Below, piece after piece: positions 18,502-26,803 of a stretch of 30,745 bases of DNA. The position numbers and the translations under genes were made by a program. Within the stretch, counting starts at the first letter, position 1. Every line of letters starts with the position of its first letter. Source of the stretch: Candidatus Schekmanbacteria bacterium (GTDB lineage Bacteria; CSSED10-310; JACPHN01); NCBI GenBank assembly GCA_016188575.1, contig JACPHN010000259.1:1-30745 (forward strand), in the 5' to 3' direction. The notes below the pieces were generated by a model. That model was not told where the DNA came from and ran no database searches. It was given only the letters and a program-made list of their open reading frames with translations.

Positions 18502-19944
18502 ATGAAACCCGTTACGAAAAGTGTCGTGGTCACCCTGTCCGGCGTCGCCGTCGCTTCCGGGCTCATTCTGCTTGCGATGGCATCCCGCCAATCCGGCGGC
18601 GGTCTCGCCGCTGCTGGTCGACGCTTGTCCACCGGGACCGCGCGCGACAGTGAGGATACGGCCGGGCAGAGCGCGGACAGCAGGCCAGTCGGGAGCACCG
18701 TGCACCGGCCGAGGAATGGCGCCGCCGCAAGGAAGCTCCCGCGGCCTGTCGAAGGCCTGGCCGCAGTCGACAGTGCGGCTGCCGTGCCGCCGGATGACGC
18801 AAGAGTGACTGCACAGGCGGCGCCGCCTTCTCGCGCAATCACCACGAGCCGTCAGTCAGGTACGACCGAGGCGCTGGACGAAAACCTGCCTGTTGATACG
18901 GCCCCGGTGGACATCCAGTACGCGACAATAGAGGTTACCCCGCAGCGCGCCAAGGACGATGAAGCCGTGACGTTTGCTGTGCGTCTCTGTTGCGATTCGG
19001 ACCTGGACAGCGCCGTCCTCGGGGCCGAGATCGACCTTGAGCACCGAGAAGTCCCCGGTCGGCTCGTCAGCGTCCAAACCACCGCTGCCAATGGGCTCGA
19101 GTCGGTGCAAACGCCCCGCGAAGCCAACCTTGTCCCGGGCCGATACCGAGCTCAGGGCGTCACCGTCACTATGGGCAGCGGCCGCTCAATCTACGTTCCG
19201 ACCGCGCGCCTGCGTGCCGGAGACCCGCTTCTTGCCGTAACCGGCTCGACCGCTCCCCTGTCCATCGAGCGCGCGCGCATCCTTCCCGCCGACACGACCA
19301 CGGCGGGACCCATGCCGAGCCTGGAGCTGGCGGTGGCTGACGACTTCCGCGGCACCGCCACCGTCTACGTGATGGCTCGGAATCCGAAACACAGCCGGCC
19401 CATGCAATTCGTTTCGCCGATTGTCTTGCCCTACGGCAAGCTTCGCCTCATCGAGCCTCGGAGAGCGAAGTCGGCCGCCGGCACGTGGCAGGTCGAATCC
19501 CTGGCTGTCGAGCTGCCCGATGGGAGAAACGCTCTTTGGGACGGCGCGCCGTTGACCTTCTCGATCAGCGATGACGGCTCCGAGACCACGGATCCTATCA
19601 CCATGCGGCAGGTCCGCTTCGAGCCAGATACCGTCACTGCGGGCGAAACGACGTCCCTGATCGTGGAGGTCGCCGGCGGTGGCGAAATCGACGGCGAGTC
19701 CGACATGGTGATCTCCAACCTCGCTCAGATCAAAATGACCTCCGGAGAAGCCGAGCTCGTGATGATTCGGCGGCTTGGCAGCGGCGGGCCGTTCCTGGGA
19801 AAGGTCACCATCCCCGACACCCTGAGTCCCGGAGAGATTCGGGTGGAGAAAGTGTCCGTGAGCGGTTTCAACGGCACCAGCCAGACCCTGAGCGGCGCTG
19901 ACTCCGATTCTCCGCTGCTTTCCGCCCGATTGATCGTTCGCTAG
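18502..19944 (+). CDS. Exported/anchored beta-rich protein of unknown function
   Basis: A 480-residue protein. An N-terminal hydrophobic segment (about 7-26, VVVTLSGVAVASGLILLAMA) is an uncleaved anchor or signal. A disordered Ala/Arg/Ser/Pro-rich linker follows to about residue 130. The rest alternates short strands and turns, suggesting two or three beta-sandwich domains (about 132-245, 250-360, 365-480); repeated openings such as IEVTPQRAKDDEAVTFAV and VRFEPDTVTAGETTSLIVEV have the feel of Ig-like modules. Two adjacent cysteines (RLCCDSD) are present. GAAGGA lies 8 bases before the ATG at 18502. No family is recognised. It is bracketed by inverted copies of a palindromic repeat and sits between two other exported proteins, so a cell-surface role is likely. 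Confidence 0.8.
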   Translation: MKPVTKSVVVTLSGVAVASGLILLAMASRQSGGGLAAAGRRLSTGTARDSEDTAGQSADSRPVGSTVHRPRNGAAARKLPRPVEGLAAVDSAAAVPPDDARVTAQAAPPSRAITTSRQSGTTEALDENLPVDTAPVDIQYATIEVTPQRAKDDEAVTFAVRLCCDSDLDSAVLGAEIDLEHREVPGRLVSVQTTAANGLESVQTPREANLVPGRYRAQGVTVTMGSGRSIYVPTARLRAGDPLLAVTGSTAPLSIERARILPADTTTAGPMPSLELAVADDFRGTATVYVMARNPKHSRPMQFVSPIVLPYGKLRLIEPRRAKSAAGTWQVESLAVELPDGRNALWDGAPLTFSISDDGSETTDPITMRQVRFEPDTVTAGETTSLIVEVAGGGEIDGESDMVISNLAQIKMTSGEAELVMIRRLGSGGPFLGKVTIPDTLSPGEIRVEKVSVSGFNGTSQTLSGADSDSPLLSARLIVR

Positions 19945-19977
19945 GCGCATGAAGGGGTAACCTCAGGGGCGACATCC

Positions 19978-20034
19978 TGGGGGCGACATCGTGGCCTCCT
20001 TCGGTCGGAGGCGGTCAGGATGCCCGCCCCCAAG
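19978..20034 (-). repeat. Dispersed palindromic (REP-like) repeat, copy B
   Basis: It is the reverse-orientation partner of 18321-18377. The shared core includes CTCCGAC, GAAGG, GGCCACGATG and the opening CTTGGGGG. It contains an inner hairpin GCCTCC/GGAGGC. The plus strand from 19966 shows a two-unit tandem of GGGGCGACATCnTGG. It lies between the convergent 480-residue and 228-residue protein genes and may terminate both. Confidence 0.75.
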
Positions 20035-20060
20035 AGCCGCGCCAGCGACGGACGAGGATC

Positions 20061-20747
20061 TCACCACTGCTGCAAGATGAGCAACTGGCGCATGGCGTCC
20101 TCTCCAAAGGAGCTCCGGCAGTCGCTGCCCTGGGTGAGGTACTCACCGGCGTTGGGCAGCTCGCCGTAGGTCGTGCCGTAAAAGTGGTAGATAACGGAAA
20201 AGAAGACCTGGAGCGCGTCGAACAGGCAACCATCCACGCGCCCCTGAAAGTCTGCGTCACCGTTTTCGTCGGCAACGAAAGACGCGAAGTCCGGCTGTTG
20301 CTCGGCGTCCTTCGAAATCAGGGCCAACGTACGCTCCACGCCCGGGCACAGCGGGTTCTCCGAGTCGGGCTGGAGAGTCCCGTAGAATACCGAGTACACG
20401 CCGTTGGGGATCAGCCCGCTCAGGCGCAGGCGAACGTCGGTGCGGCCGTCTCCTGCCACACAGTGGGCACGGGATGTTGCGGTGGCCATCTGGAACTGGC
20501 CCCACGTAATCCCCATGCCCGCTCCGACCACATTGAAGAGGGGGGCATCGGCCGGGGTGTCGGCCGTCGGATTGCGGAGGGTGACGCCTTCGATCCAGTA
20601 GACGTCGCGATTGAAGATCTGAAGCGCGTCCTCGCGGTCCACACCTTCGGCAGCCGCGGGCGCCGCCAGTGCCGTTGCCAGTCCCAGGATAAACAGCCCG
20701 CGAGCGAGGCGGGCATCGAGAATACGCAGAGTCACAGTTGATTTCAT
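20061..20747 (-). CDS. Secreted protein of unknown function
   Basis: A 228-residue precursor. The signal peptide has a basic start, a hydrophobic core (about 15-29) and likely cleavage after AAPAAA near residue 33. The mature domain carries four cysteines (AHC, PLC, GCL, DCR) and beta-strand stretches such as DVRLRLSGLIPNGVYSVFYG and VERTLALISKD. It ends CRSSFGEDAMRQLLILQQW. The pattern is that of a periplasmic or outer-surface beta-rich protein. I have a vague memory of similar hypothetical secreted proteins but no named family. AGAGGTG precedes the ATG at 20747. It converges on the 480-residue protein, with a palindromic repeat between the stops. Confidence 0.8.
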   Translation of the reverse strand: MKSTVTLRILDARLARGLFILGLATALAAPAAAEGVDREDALQIFNRDVYWIEGVTLRNPTADTPADAPLFNVVGAGMGITWGQFQMATATSRAHCVAGDGRTDVRLRLSGLIPNGVYSVFYGTLQPDSENPLCPGVERTLALISKDAEQQPDFASFVADENGDADFQGRVDGCLFDALQVFFSVIYHFYGTTYGELPNAGEYLTQGSDCRSSFGEDAMRQLLILQQW

Positions 20748-21101
20748 CTCACACCTCTGGTGCGACGACCGGACCGGAGCCCCTCACTGGCTGCACGCGG
20801 GCGGCCGCCACGTCAACCCCGCGCGGCTGGAGCGCGGGTCACTGCTCCCCTTGATGTGATGCAAGGGAAGTGGGATTCGGCAAACAAGTCTGCAGTTCTG
20901 CAATCTTCATGCCTGGGCGCGGTGACCAGAGGGCGCTCTTGTGGCCATTGCCGGGAGCACACGAGGCGCGGCGCAATGGAATTCGGGTTCCATCAGTGGA
21001 ACGAAAATCCACTAACCATGCAACGGGACCGGCGTGCAGGGGCATCGCTTTGTGTACACCACCGCAAGCTCTCCGCTACCGGTTCGCAAAGCGAGCCCCG
21101 C
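20748..21101. other. Non-coding interval
   Basis: About 350 bases between the secreted-protein start (minus) and the RNase HIII stop (minus). A minus-strand TTGACG at 20816-20811 could be a -35 box for the secreted protein, but no -10 box accompanies it. A near sigma-54 site on the minus strand near 20870 lacks the essential GG. No RNA gene was recognised. Confidence 0.5.
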
Positions 21102-22016
21102 TCAACCGCCGCCGGTGCGCTCCGTAATGCTGAAATGCAGCTTGGCGACCCTTCCGAGCGCATCTCTGCCGCCGGCTCTGACGATCTCGCGTGCCGCCGC
21201 GACGACCGGGGCGCCGGCGCCACGCGGCAACTGCATGCCGGCGTTCGCCCCCAGGTCCTCCATCCTCCGCAGAAAAATGTCGCGCGACAGCATCGAGGCC
21301 GCCGCCACGGCGGGGTCGGCCTCGGCGCGCGGCCGCTGATCGAGGCGGATGGCCCGACCGCGTTCTTGCAACCTCCGGGCGACCACCGCATCGCTCGTCG
21401 CGAATTTGTCACTGATCGCGTAGGTGCACTCCGGAGCTTTCGTGAGTGCGTCCTCAAGCGCCCGGGCGTGGCCCCAGGCGAGCAGGTCGTTGAGGTTCCC
21501 GATACGCTCATAGAGCTCGTTGTATCGCTCCGGCATGACGATGACCGCCGCGAAGACGCACGCGGCGCGCAAATCCCTGGCCACCGCCCGGATCTTGCTG
21601 TCCGACAGCGTTTTCGAATCGGCCACGCCGAGCTCCGCGAGCCACGCCAGATGCTCACGCCGAACCGCCGCAGCGACCACGACAAGCGGCCCGAAGTAGT
21701 CGCCCTTGCCCGTCTCGTCGATACCGATCCACTGCTCAGGCGGCGGCGACGGATGCAGCGCCAGTGCCTCCGCGTACGGGCCGGCGGCGGCCGCAGCGGC
21801 GCGCTCGGGAAAGAGCTCGGTGGCGACTGCATCCGCACCGGCGCCCTGGAAAACGACTTTCCCCGAACAGTAGAAGGTCACCGTGCAGTCGGAGTGGGCG
21901 GCCCGGAAGAGCGCGTAGGGGGCCGTTGCCAGCCGGAAGCCCTGCGCGTCGAGCCAGGCGCGGACGCGCTCGGCTTCGGTGGTGTCCCGGCTCAGCGTGA
22001 TCGTCTGTTGCATCAT
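21102..22016 (-). CDS. rnhC: Ribonuclease HIII
   Basis: Cleaves RNA in RNA/DNA hybrids. About 304 residues from the ATG at 22016. The N-terminal TBP-like substrate-binding domain (about 1-85) precedes the RNase H fold, which begins GIDETGKGDYFGPLV with catalytic Asp100 and Glu101, as in type HIII and not HII. GVADSKTLSD and ISDKFAT supply further conserved acids, and EADPAVAAASMLSRD is the usual late helix. Start choice is open among ATGs at 22025, 22016 and 22013, none with a strong Shine-Dalgarno; a longer frame begins upstream with unlikely sequence. It is transcribed away from the ATPase gene at 22209. Confidence 0.92.
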   Translation of the reverse strand: MMQQTITLSRDTTEAERVRAWLDAQGFRLATAPYALFRAAHSDCTVTFYCSGKVVFQGAGADAVATELFPERAAAAAAGPYAEALALHPSPPPEQWIGIDETGKGDYFGPLVVVAAAVRREHLAWLAELGVADSKTLSDSKIRAVARDLRAACVFAAVIVMPERYNELYERIGNLNDLLAWGHARALEDALTKAPECTYAISDKFATSDAVVARRLQERGRAIRLDQRPRAEADPAVAAASMLSRDIFLRRMEDLGANAGMQLPRGAGAPVVAAAREIVRAGGRDALGRVAKLHFSITERTGGG

Positions 22017-22208
22017 GCGCGGCATGGTAGCGAAAGCTCGCGGGGACCGCAAGCGTTCACGGTCGCCTGAATCCACAGCCTGGTCGGAGTCGAGGCGACC
22101 GCGCCCGATTGCGACCGACTCGGGAGGCGGATATGCTGTCCGCAACTGCCGCGCACCATCGGGTAGCGGCGGCTGGCGGAATCACAGCCGGCAGGAGCGC
22201 CAGGCAAG

Positions 22209-22817
22209 ATGTTCGCATACGCCCATTTGAATCTCCGCGAAAACCCGTTTGGCGAGTTGCAGAACGACGAGCGGGCGGGCGTGGCCGTCGCGGACGTGGA
22301 GGAGCTGGCGGCGTGCCTGGCCGCTTCGCGGTGCGCGGTGCAGCTCCTGGGTGCCAAGGGAACGGGGAAGACGACGCACCTGCTCGCGCTCAAACGCTTC
22401 TTTCCGCGGGCGCCCTACGTGCACGTGGCCGAGGGCGAAAGGCCGGCGATCCCGCGCGGCAATCCGCTCTTTCTGGACGAGGCGCAACGCCTGCCGCGGT
22501 GGCGGCGGTGGACGCTGTTTCGCTGCCGCGGGGCGCTCGCCCTTGCGAGTCACATCGATCACACGGCCGAGCTGCAAGCCGCCGGCTATTGCGTCCACAC
22601 GATGGTTCCCGCGGAATTGCTCACCACCGCGCGGCTGAGCGCTATTTTCCGCCTTCGCCTGGAGCACGCGCGGCGCTCAGGGGGGCCGCTCCCCGCCATC
22701 TCTGATGATACGGTCCAGTCCCTCAAGGAGCGCTTCGGCAACGACGTGAGGGCCATGGAATTTGCGTTGTATGAGGCCATTCGCCGCATGGAAGGAGCTG
22801 AGGATGTCGTCGTGTAG
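22209..22817 (+). CDS. Small AAA-type ATPase
   Basis: A 202-residue P-loop ATPase. The N-terminus YAHLNLRENPFGEL resembles the opening of ExeA-like AAA proteins. Walker A is GAKGTGKTT (48-56), and Walker B is PLFLDEA (Asp90, Glu91) followed by QRL. The domain is short, with little beyond the core fold and a helical end (RAMEFALYEAIRRME). It has no membrane segment. The last 14 bases overlap the arrestin-like gene, so it leads an operon with that gene, a YqiJ-like protein and a flotillin. Probably it provides ATP-driven switching for the membrane proteins encoded downstream, but that is inference from context only. Confidence 0.82.
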   Translation: MFAYAHLNLRENPFGELQNDERAGVAVADVEELAACLAASRCAVQLLGAKGTGKTTHLLALKRFFPRAPYVHVAEGERPAIPRGNPLFLDEAQRLPRWRRWTLFRCRGALALASHIDHTAELQAAGYCVHTMVPAELLTTARLSAIFRLRLEHARRSGGPLPAISDDTVQSLKERFGNDVRAMEFALYEAIRRMEGAEDVVV

Positions 22818-23871
22818 CTTGCGCGTGGAGTTTGACGACTCGAGGCGCTCGTACGAGCCCGGGCAGGAAATCCGTGGCCGCGTCGTGGTGATGGTCGACA
22901 AGGACGTCACCTGCAAGAAGCTGGAGATCACGCAGGTCTGGAAAACGCACGGGCGCGGGAACGCACAGATGCGCTGCCTGGATCGCGCGCTCCACGCCTC
23001 GCCGGAGTGGAGCGCCGGCAGGCAGTACGCCTATCCGTTCTCCTTCCGGGCGCCGGCCATGCCACTGACCTATCACGGCAATTTGCTCAATGTGGACCAC
23101 TATGTCGACGCGACCGCGGACATTCCGTGGGCGCGCGACCCGCGCGCTTCGGAGGACTACGTTCTCACGCCAGGGCCAAACAGCCACCGCGACTACCTCG
23201 CGACTCCCCCCGACTTCACCAAGCAGGGGACCGAACCGGCTTCAGGATGCGCCCGCGCTCTGGGATGGATCTTGCTGCCGCTCATCATTGTGCTCCTGGT
23301 CGGGCTGGCTGTGTTCATACTGCCGATCGCTCTGATCGTCCTCGTGGTGGGCTACGTGCGGCGCCGGGCGGCCGAAAGCAAGCTCGGGCCGGTCGACGTC
23401 ACATTGAACGCGCCGCTTCTTCCGGAACCCGCGGACACGACCAGCAAGGCGCACCGAGTGGCGGCGGCGTTCACTTCCGGCAGCAAGCGCAAGCGCGCCG
23501 GCAAGCATGTGATCATTCCCGGTCAAGTCGTGCAGTTCACAATCGCGTTCACGCCGCCAGGCGCTCTCGAGATCACGCGCATTTCTGCCCGCGTAGGTGC
23601 CGAAGAATCCGTTCGGGCTGGGTCCGGAACGGACGCCAAGACGTTTACGCACCAGATCTGGCAGCAGGACTTGGAGCTTTCCGGCTCGATGAGCCCTCCC
23701 GCCGGCATGCCCGTGCGCCGCACCGTCGAGGTCGCCTTCCCCGACGTCCCGGCCTACAGCTTCGAGATTACCGACAACAAGCTTTCGTGGACCATGTCGG
23801 TGCGGGTGGACATTCCGCACTGGCCGGACTGGGTCCGCGACGTCGCCATCGTCATGATTCCTCGCGATTAG
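22804..23871 (+). CDS. Arrestin-like domain membrane protein
   Basis: A 355-residue protein. Residues 1-135 have the sandwich pattern of the arrestin/Spo0M-like fold: LRVEFDDSRRSYEPGQEIRG, VTCKKLEITQVWKTHG, YAYPFSFRAPAMPLTYHG and NVDHYVDATADIPWA. A long hydrophobic hairpin at 153-184 (two short membrane spans or one re-entrant helix) follows, then KRKRAGK and a second beta-rich domain with the same flavour (IIPGQVVQFTIAFTPPGALEITRISARV). The ATG at 22804 has AAGGAG 6 bases upstream, inside the end of the ATPase gene. An in-frame ATG at 22762 lacks such a site. Arrestin-like proteins in bacteria are poorly known; here a flotillin partner suggests a scaffold at the membrane. Confidence 0.82.
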   Translation: MSSCSLRVEFDDSRRSYEPGQEIRGRVVVMVDKDVTCKKLEITQVWKTHGRGNAQMRCLDRALHASPEWSAGRQYAYPFSFRAPAMPLTYHGNLLNVDHYVDATADIPWARDPRASEDYVLTPGPNSHRDYLATPPDFTKQGTEPASGCARALGWILLPLIIVLLVGLAVFILPIALIVLVVGYVRRRAAESKLGPVDVTLNAPLLPEPADTTSKAHRVAAAFTSGSKRKRAGKHVIIPGQVVQFTIAFTPPGALEITRISARVGAEESVRAGSGTDAKTFTHQIWQQDLELSGSMSPPAGMPVRRTVEVAFPDVPAYSFEITDNKLSWTMSVRVDIPHWPDWVRDVAIVMIPRD

Positions 23872-23954
23872 CGTGGAGGTGCGCCAGGTTTGCGGTTTGC
23901 CGCCGGCGCACTACAATAGGCGTAGCGCTTGCGAGCATCGACCAGAGGCGGATC

Positions 23955-24725
23955 ATGCAGACCTTTGCCTGGTGGAACTTGGTGTTTCTGCTTCCCGGCA
24001 GCGTGGGTCTCTTGCTGGGGCTCCTGAGCGCCCTGGGGGTCGGCGGTGATTCCGAGGGTCACGATGACGGCGACGCTGAGGGAGACGCCGAGGGTGACGT
24101 CCATGCCGATGCCGGAGACGGGACAGTCGTCCATGTCGATGCCAGCCCTGATGGCGACGCGCACGCCGAAGCTGCAGAGGCACACGGCGCGCTCATTCCC
24201 GCAGCCACCGGCACCATGCCGCATTACGGACACGATGCCGCGGCCGACAGCGCCCTCGCGGCAATCCTCGGCGTGCTCGGCGTCGGCAAGGTGCCGCTGA
24301 CCGTCCTGCTGATGACGCTCAGTCTACTTTTCGCGCTGATCGGTTTCACGATCAACCGCCTCCTCCATGGCATTCTTCCCGTCCCGGTCTTCTTCTCGAT
24401 TTCGCTGGTCGCCGCGAGCGCGGGGAGCTTCGCGCTCACCGGCAGGATCTGCGCGCTGTTGGGGCGGCTGGTCCCCCGGGAAGAGTCGTACGCGACGTCG
24501 TTCGCGGCGCTCGCCGGGCAGACCGGGCAGGTCGTCCTGCTCATCACCGCGACCGAAGCGTACGCGCAGATCCACGATCGCTTCGGAAACCTTCAGGAGG
24601 TGCGCTGCGAAAGCATGGACGGCAAGGCGTTGCGACGCGGCGAAGCGATCCTCGTGGCGCAGGCGCGCGCGGAAGACAGAGTGTGCCTGGTCGTGGAAAA
24701 CGAGCTCGAGGATTCCAGCTCATGA
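23955..24725 (+). CDS. YqiJ-like OB-fold membrane protein (DUF1449 type)
   Basis: A 256-residue inner-membrane protein. Helix 1 is at about 5-27. A striking Asp/Gly/His/Glu-rich loop (about 31-75) follows. Two more helices (about 97-121 and 125-148) precede a C-terminal OB-fold-like domain (about 165-250, ATSFAALAGQTGQVVLLITAT and RGEAILVAQARAEDRVCLVVEN). This layout matches E. coli YqiJ, encoded next to the flotillin YqiK, and here too the next gene is a YqiK-like flotillin. The ATG at 23955 has AGAGGCGG upstream. A much longer frame begins at 23007, but that part overlaps the arrestin-like gene in another phase and is not real. The gap to the flotillin gene is 104 bases. Confidence 0.85.
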   Translation: MQTFAWWNLVFLLPGSVGLLLGLLSALGVGGDSEGHDDGDAEGDAEGDVHADAGDGTVVHVDASPDGDAHAEAAEAHGALIPAATGTMPHYGHDAAADSALAAILGVLGVGKVPLTVLLMTLSLLFALIGFTINRLLHGILPVPVFFSISLVAASAGSFALTGRICALLGRLVPREESYATSFAALAGQTGQVVLLITATEAYAQIHDRFGNLQEVRCESMDGKALRRGEAILVAQARAEDRVCLVVENELEDSSS

Positions 24726-24829
24726 TGATCGCCGAACCCGATCCGAGTTGTTTTGGTGCGCACCGCGCGGCGGTTCCGCCGCCGACGGCGGGCGCCTGAG
24801 AATGGAGCCCTAACCGGAAGGAGAGTGCT

Positions 24830-26695
24830 GTGGGAAAAGCCGTTGCCTGGTTTCTGTTCTGCCTGGCGTTGATTATCGGCCCTTTCGTCGCTGGCGAATT
24901 CGATATCGAAATCGGGGTCACCGCCCAGTTGATGATGGCCGTGACCGGCATCGCCCTGCTTGTCGGTGGCACCATGGTCATTACACTCACGAAGCTCTAC
25001 ATGCGGACGAAGGCCAATGAGGCCTTCGTCCGCACGGGCAAAGGCGGGGCGCGGGTGATTCTGGACGGCGGCGCCGTGGTCATCCCGGTAATTCACGAAG
25101 TCGTGCGCGTGCCGCTCGAGACGCTCCGCCTCGACGTGGACCGCACCGGCGCGGACGCCTTGATCACCGAGGACAAGCTGCGCGCCGACCTCAAGGCCGA
25201 GTTCTACATTCGCGTGCAGCCGAACCAGGATGACGTCCTCAACGCGGCGCGCTCGCTCGGCGAAAAGACGTTCAATCTCCGCGATATCGAGGAGCTGGTG
25301 CGCGACAAGCTCGTCTCGACCTTGCGCGCGGTCGCTGCCACCCGCACGCTCGACGAGCTGAACGCCAAGCGCGAGGAGTTCGCAGCCGAGGTCAAACGCG
25401 GCGTCGAGGCCGACCTCAGGCACAACGGCCTGACGCTCGAAACCGTGACGGTTTCCAAGCTCGACCAGACGGACCACAAGCTGCTCAACACCAACAACGT
25501 CTTCGACGCACAGGGCCTGCGGCGGATCGCCGAGATTACCCAGGAGGCGCTGGTGCGGCGCAACCTCATCGAACGCGACGCCGAACGGTTGCGCACCGAG
25601 AAGGACGTCGACACGCGACAAAAGATCCTCGAGCTCGAGCGCTCTCAGGCGGCGGCGGAGGCCGGGCAGCGTGCCCAGGTGGCGCGCGTGCAGGCCGAAC
25701 GGGCCTCGGAAGCCAAGCAGGCTCAGATCGAGCAGGAACAGATCGTTCTCGCGCGCGAGGTGGAGAAGAAGCGATTCATTGAGCAACAGCAAATCCTTGC
25801 GCAGCGACAGCTCATCGACTCCCGCCGCGAGCAGGAGCTCGTCGAGGTCGACCGCGTCAAGGCCGTCGAAACGGCGAACCGGGACAAGCTCGCCGCCATC
25901 GCCGAGGCTGAGGCTCGGCGCGCGCAGGCGGAGCGCCTGCAGTTTGACGAGGAGGCCCAGCGAGCGCAGGCCGAGCAACGGATCATCACGGTCGAAGTGA
26001 CGGCGCAGGCGGATCGCGAAGGCGAGCAGAAGCTGATCGCGGCGAAGAAGGGCGCCGAGGAAGAGCGCTACCGCAAGCAGGTGCAGGCCGACATCGTCGC
26101 CTACACGCTGCAAAAGGAAGCCGAGGGCAAGAAAGCCGCCGCGGAGGCCGAATACCACGCCAAGGTGCGGCAGGCGGAAGCCGACTCCGAGTCTGCCCGC
26201 CGGCGTGCCGAGGGAGAGACCGCGCTGCAAATGGTCTCGGTCAACGTCGAGCGCGAGAAGGTGCTCGTAGATAGCTCCCGCGTCGACGTCGAGCAGCGGC
26301 GCGTCGAAGTCGAGGCGCAAGCGCTGCAGAACCGCGAGAAGTACTCGCGCGCGGCACTCGAGTTCGAGCTCGAAAAATCGCGCATCCAGGCCCAAAAAGA
26401 GACCCAGGTGTCGATCGCGGGTGCACTCGGGGAGTTCTTCAGCCAGGCCAACTTCAACATCTACGGTGATCCCGAAAGCGCCCAGCGCATGCTTGGGGCG
26501 TATCTCAAGGGCATGGGGCTCGGACGCTCGCTGGACGGCTTCCTGTCGGGCACGGGACCCGAGGCAAAGAAGTGGCTTGGCACGACGAGCGAGCAGATCG
26601 TGGAGCTGGCCAAAGGTCTCATCGATCGGGCCGCGGGCGGCGAGAAGAAAGAAGGTGCGGATGGCCCCGGCGCCAAGGCGGAGGCGGACACGTAG
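24830..26695 (+). CDS. Flotillin family protein (YqiK-like)
   Basis: A 621-residue scaffold protein of membrane microdomains. The start is a GTG at 24830 with AAGGAG 6 bases upstream. Two hydrophobic segments (about 5-23 and 33-56) place the N-terminus in the membrane, unlike eukaryotic flotillins. The SPFH/band-7 domain covers about 58-230 (EAFVRTGKGGARVILDGGAVVIPVIHE, RADLKAEFYIRVQPNQDDV). A very long, highly charged Ala/Glu/Arg/Gln coiled coil follows (about 235-535), and then a short flotillin-type C-terminal region (SQANFNIYGDPESAQRML). The charged repeats make the opposite strand open for long stretches, but the codon bias is clearly this strand. It closes the ATPase-arrestin-YqiJ-flotillin operon; a hairpin overlaps the stop codon. 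Confidence 0.94.
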   Translation: MGKAVAWFLFCLALIIGPFVAGEFDIEIGVTAQLMMAVTGIALLVGGTMVITLTKLYMRTKANEAFVRTGKGGARVILDGGAVVIPVIHEVVRVPLETLRLDVDRTGADALITEDKLRADLKAEFYIRVQPNQDDVLNAARSLGEKTFNLRDIEELVRDKLVSTLRAVAATRTLDELNAKREEFAAEVKRGVEADLRHNGLTLETVTVSKLDQTDHKLLNTNNVFDAQGLRRIAEITQEALVRRNLIERDAERLRTEKDVDTRQKILELERSQAAAEAGQRAQVARVQAERASEAKQAQIEQEQIVLAREVEKKRFIEQQQILAQRQLIDSRREQELVEVDRVKAVETANRDKLAAIAEAEARRAQAERLQFDEEAQRAQAEQRIITVEVTAQADREGEQKLIAAKKGAEEERYRKQVQADIVAYTLQKEAEGKKAAAEAEYHAKVRQAEADSESARRRAEGETALQMVSVNVEREKVLVDSSRVDVEQRRVEVEAQALQNREKYSRAALEFELEKSRIQAQKETQVSIAGALGEFFSQANFNIYGDPESAQRMLGAYLKGMGLGRSLDGFLSGTGPEAKKWLGTTSEQIVELAKGLIDRAAGGEKKEGADGPGAKAEADT

Positions 26696-26729
26696 CGGCA
26701 GGGGACGCGAGAAACTCCCCCCACGCTAC
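26692..26729 (+). terminator. Hairpin at the end of the flotillin operon
   Basis: GTAGCG (26692-26697) pairs with CGCTAC (26724-26729), and inside it GGGGA (26701-26705) pairs with TCCCC (26716-26720), with a symmetric 3-by-3 internal loop and a 10-base apical loop. It begins at the flotillin stop codon. There is no clear T-run, so termination is probable but not assured. Confidence 0.45.
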
Positions 26730-26803
26730 TCTCGCCCCGCGTGCGGCTGAGCGTCAGGCACAGGTAACGCGGGTAGACGACCGAGCATGAACCGAGGCCA
26801 CGC

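Noticed and set aside
20860-20885. Second sigma-54-like site on the minus strand before the secreted-protein gene
   Set aside because: The -12 part TTGCA is good, but the -24 element has CC where GG is essential.
23007-23954. N-terminal extension of the YqiJ-like protein
   Set aside because: It overlaps the arrestin-like gene in another phase and is Arg/His-rich; the ATG at 23955 begins a proper membrane helix.
24593-26395. 600-codon minus-strand frame opposite the flotillin gene
   Set aside because: Leu-rich repeats here mirror the Glu/Lys/Gln codons of the flotillin coiled coil; the plus strand has the SPFH domain, start site and Shine-Dalgarno.
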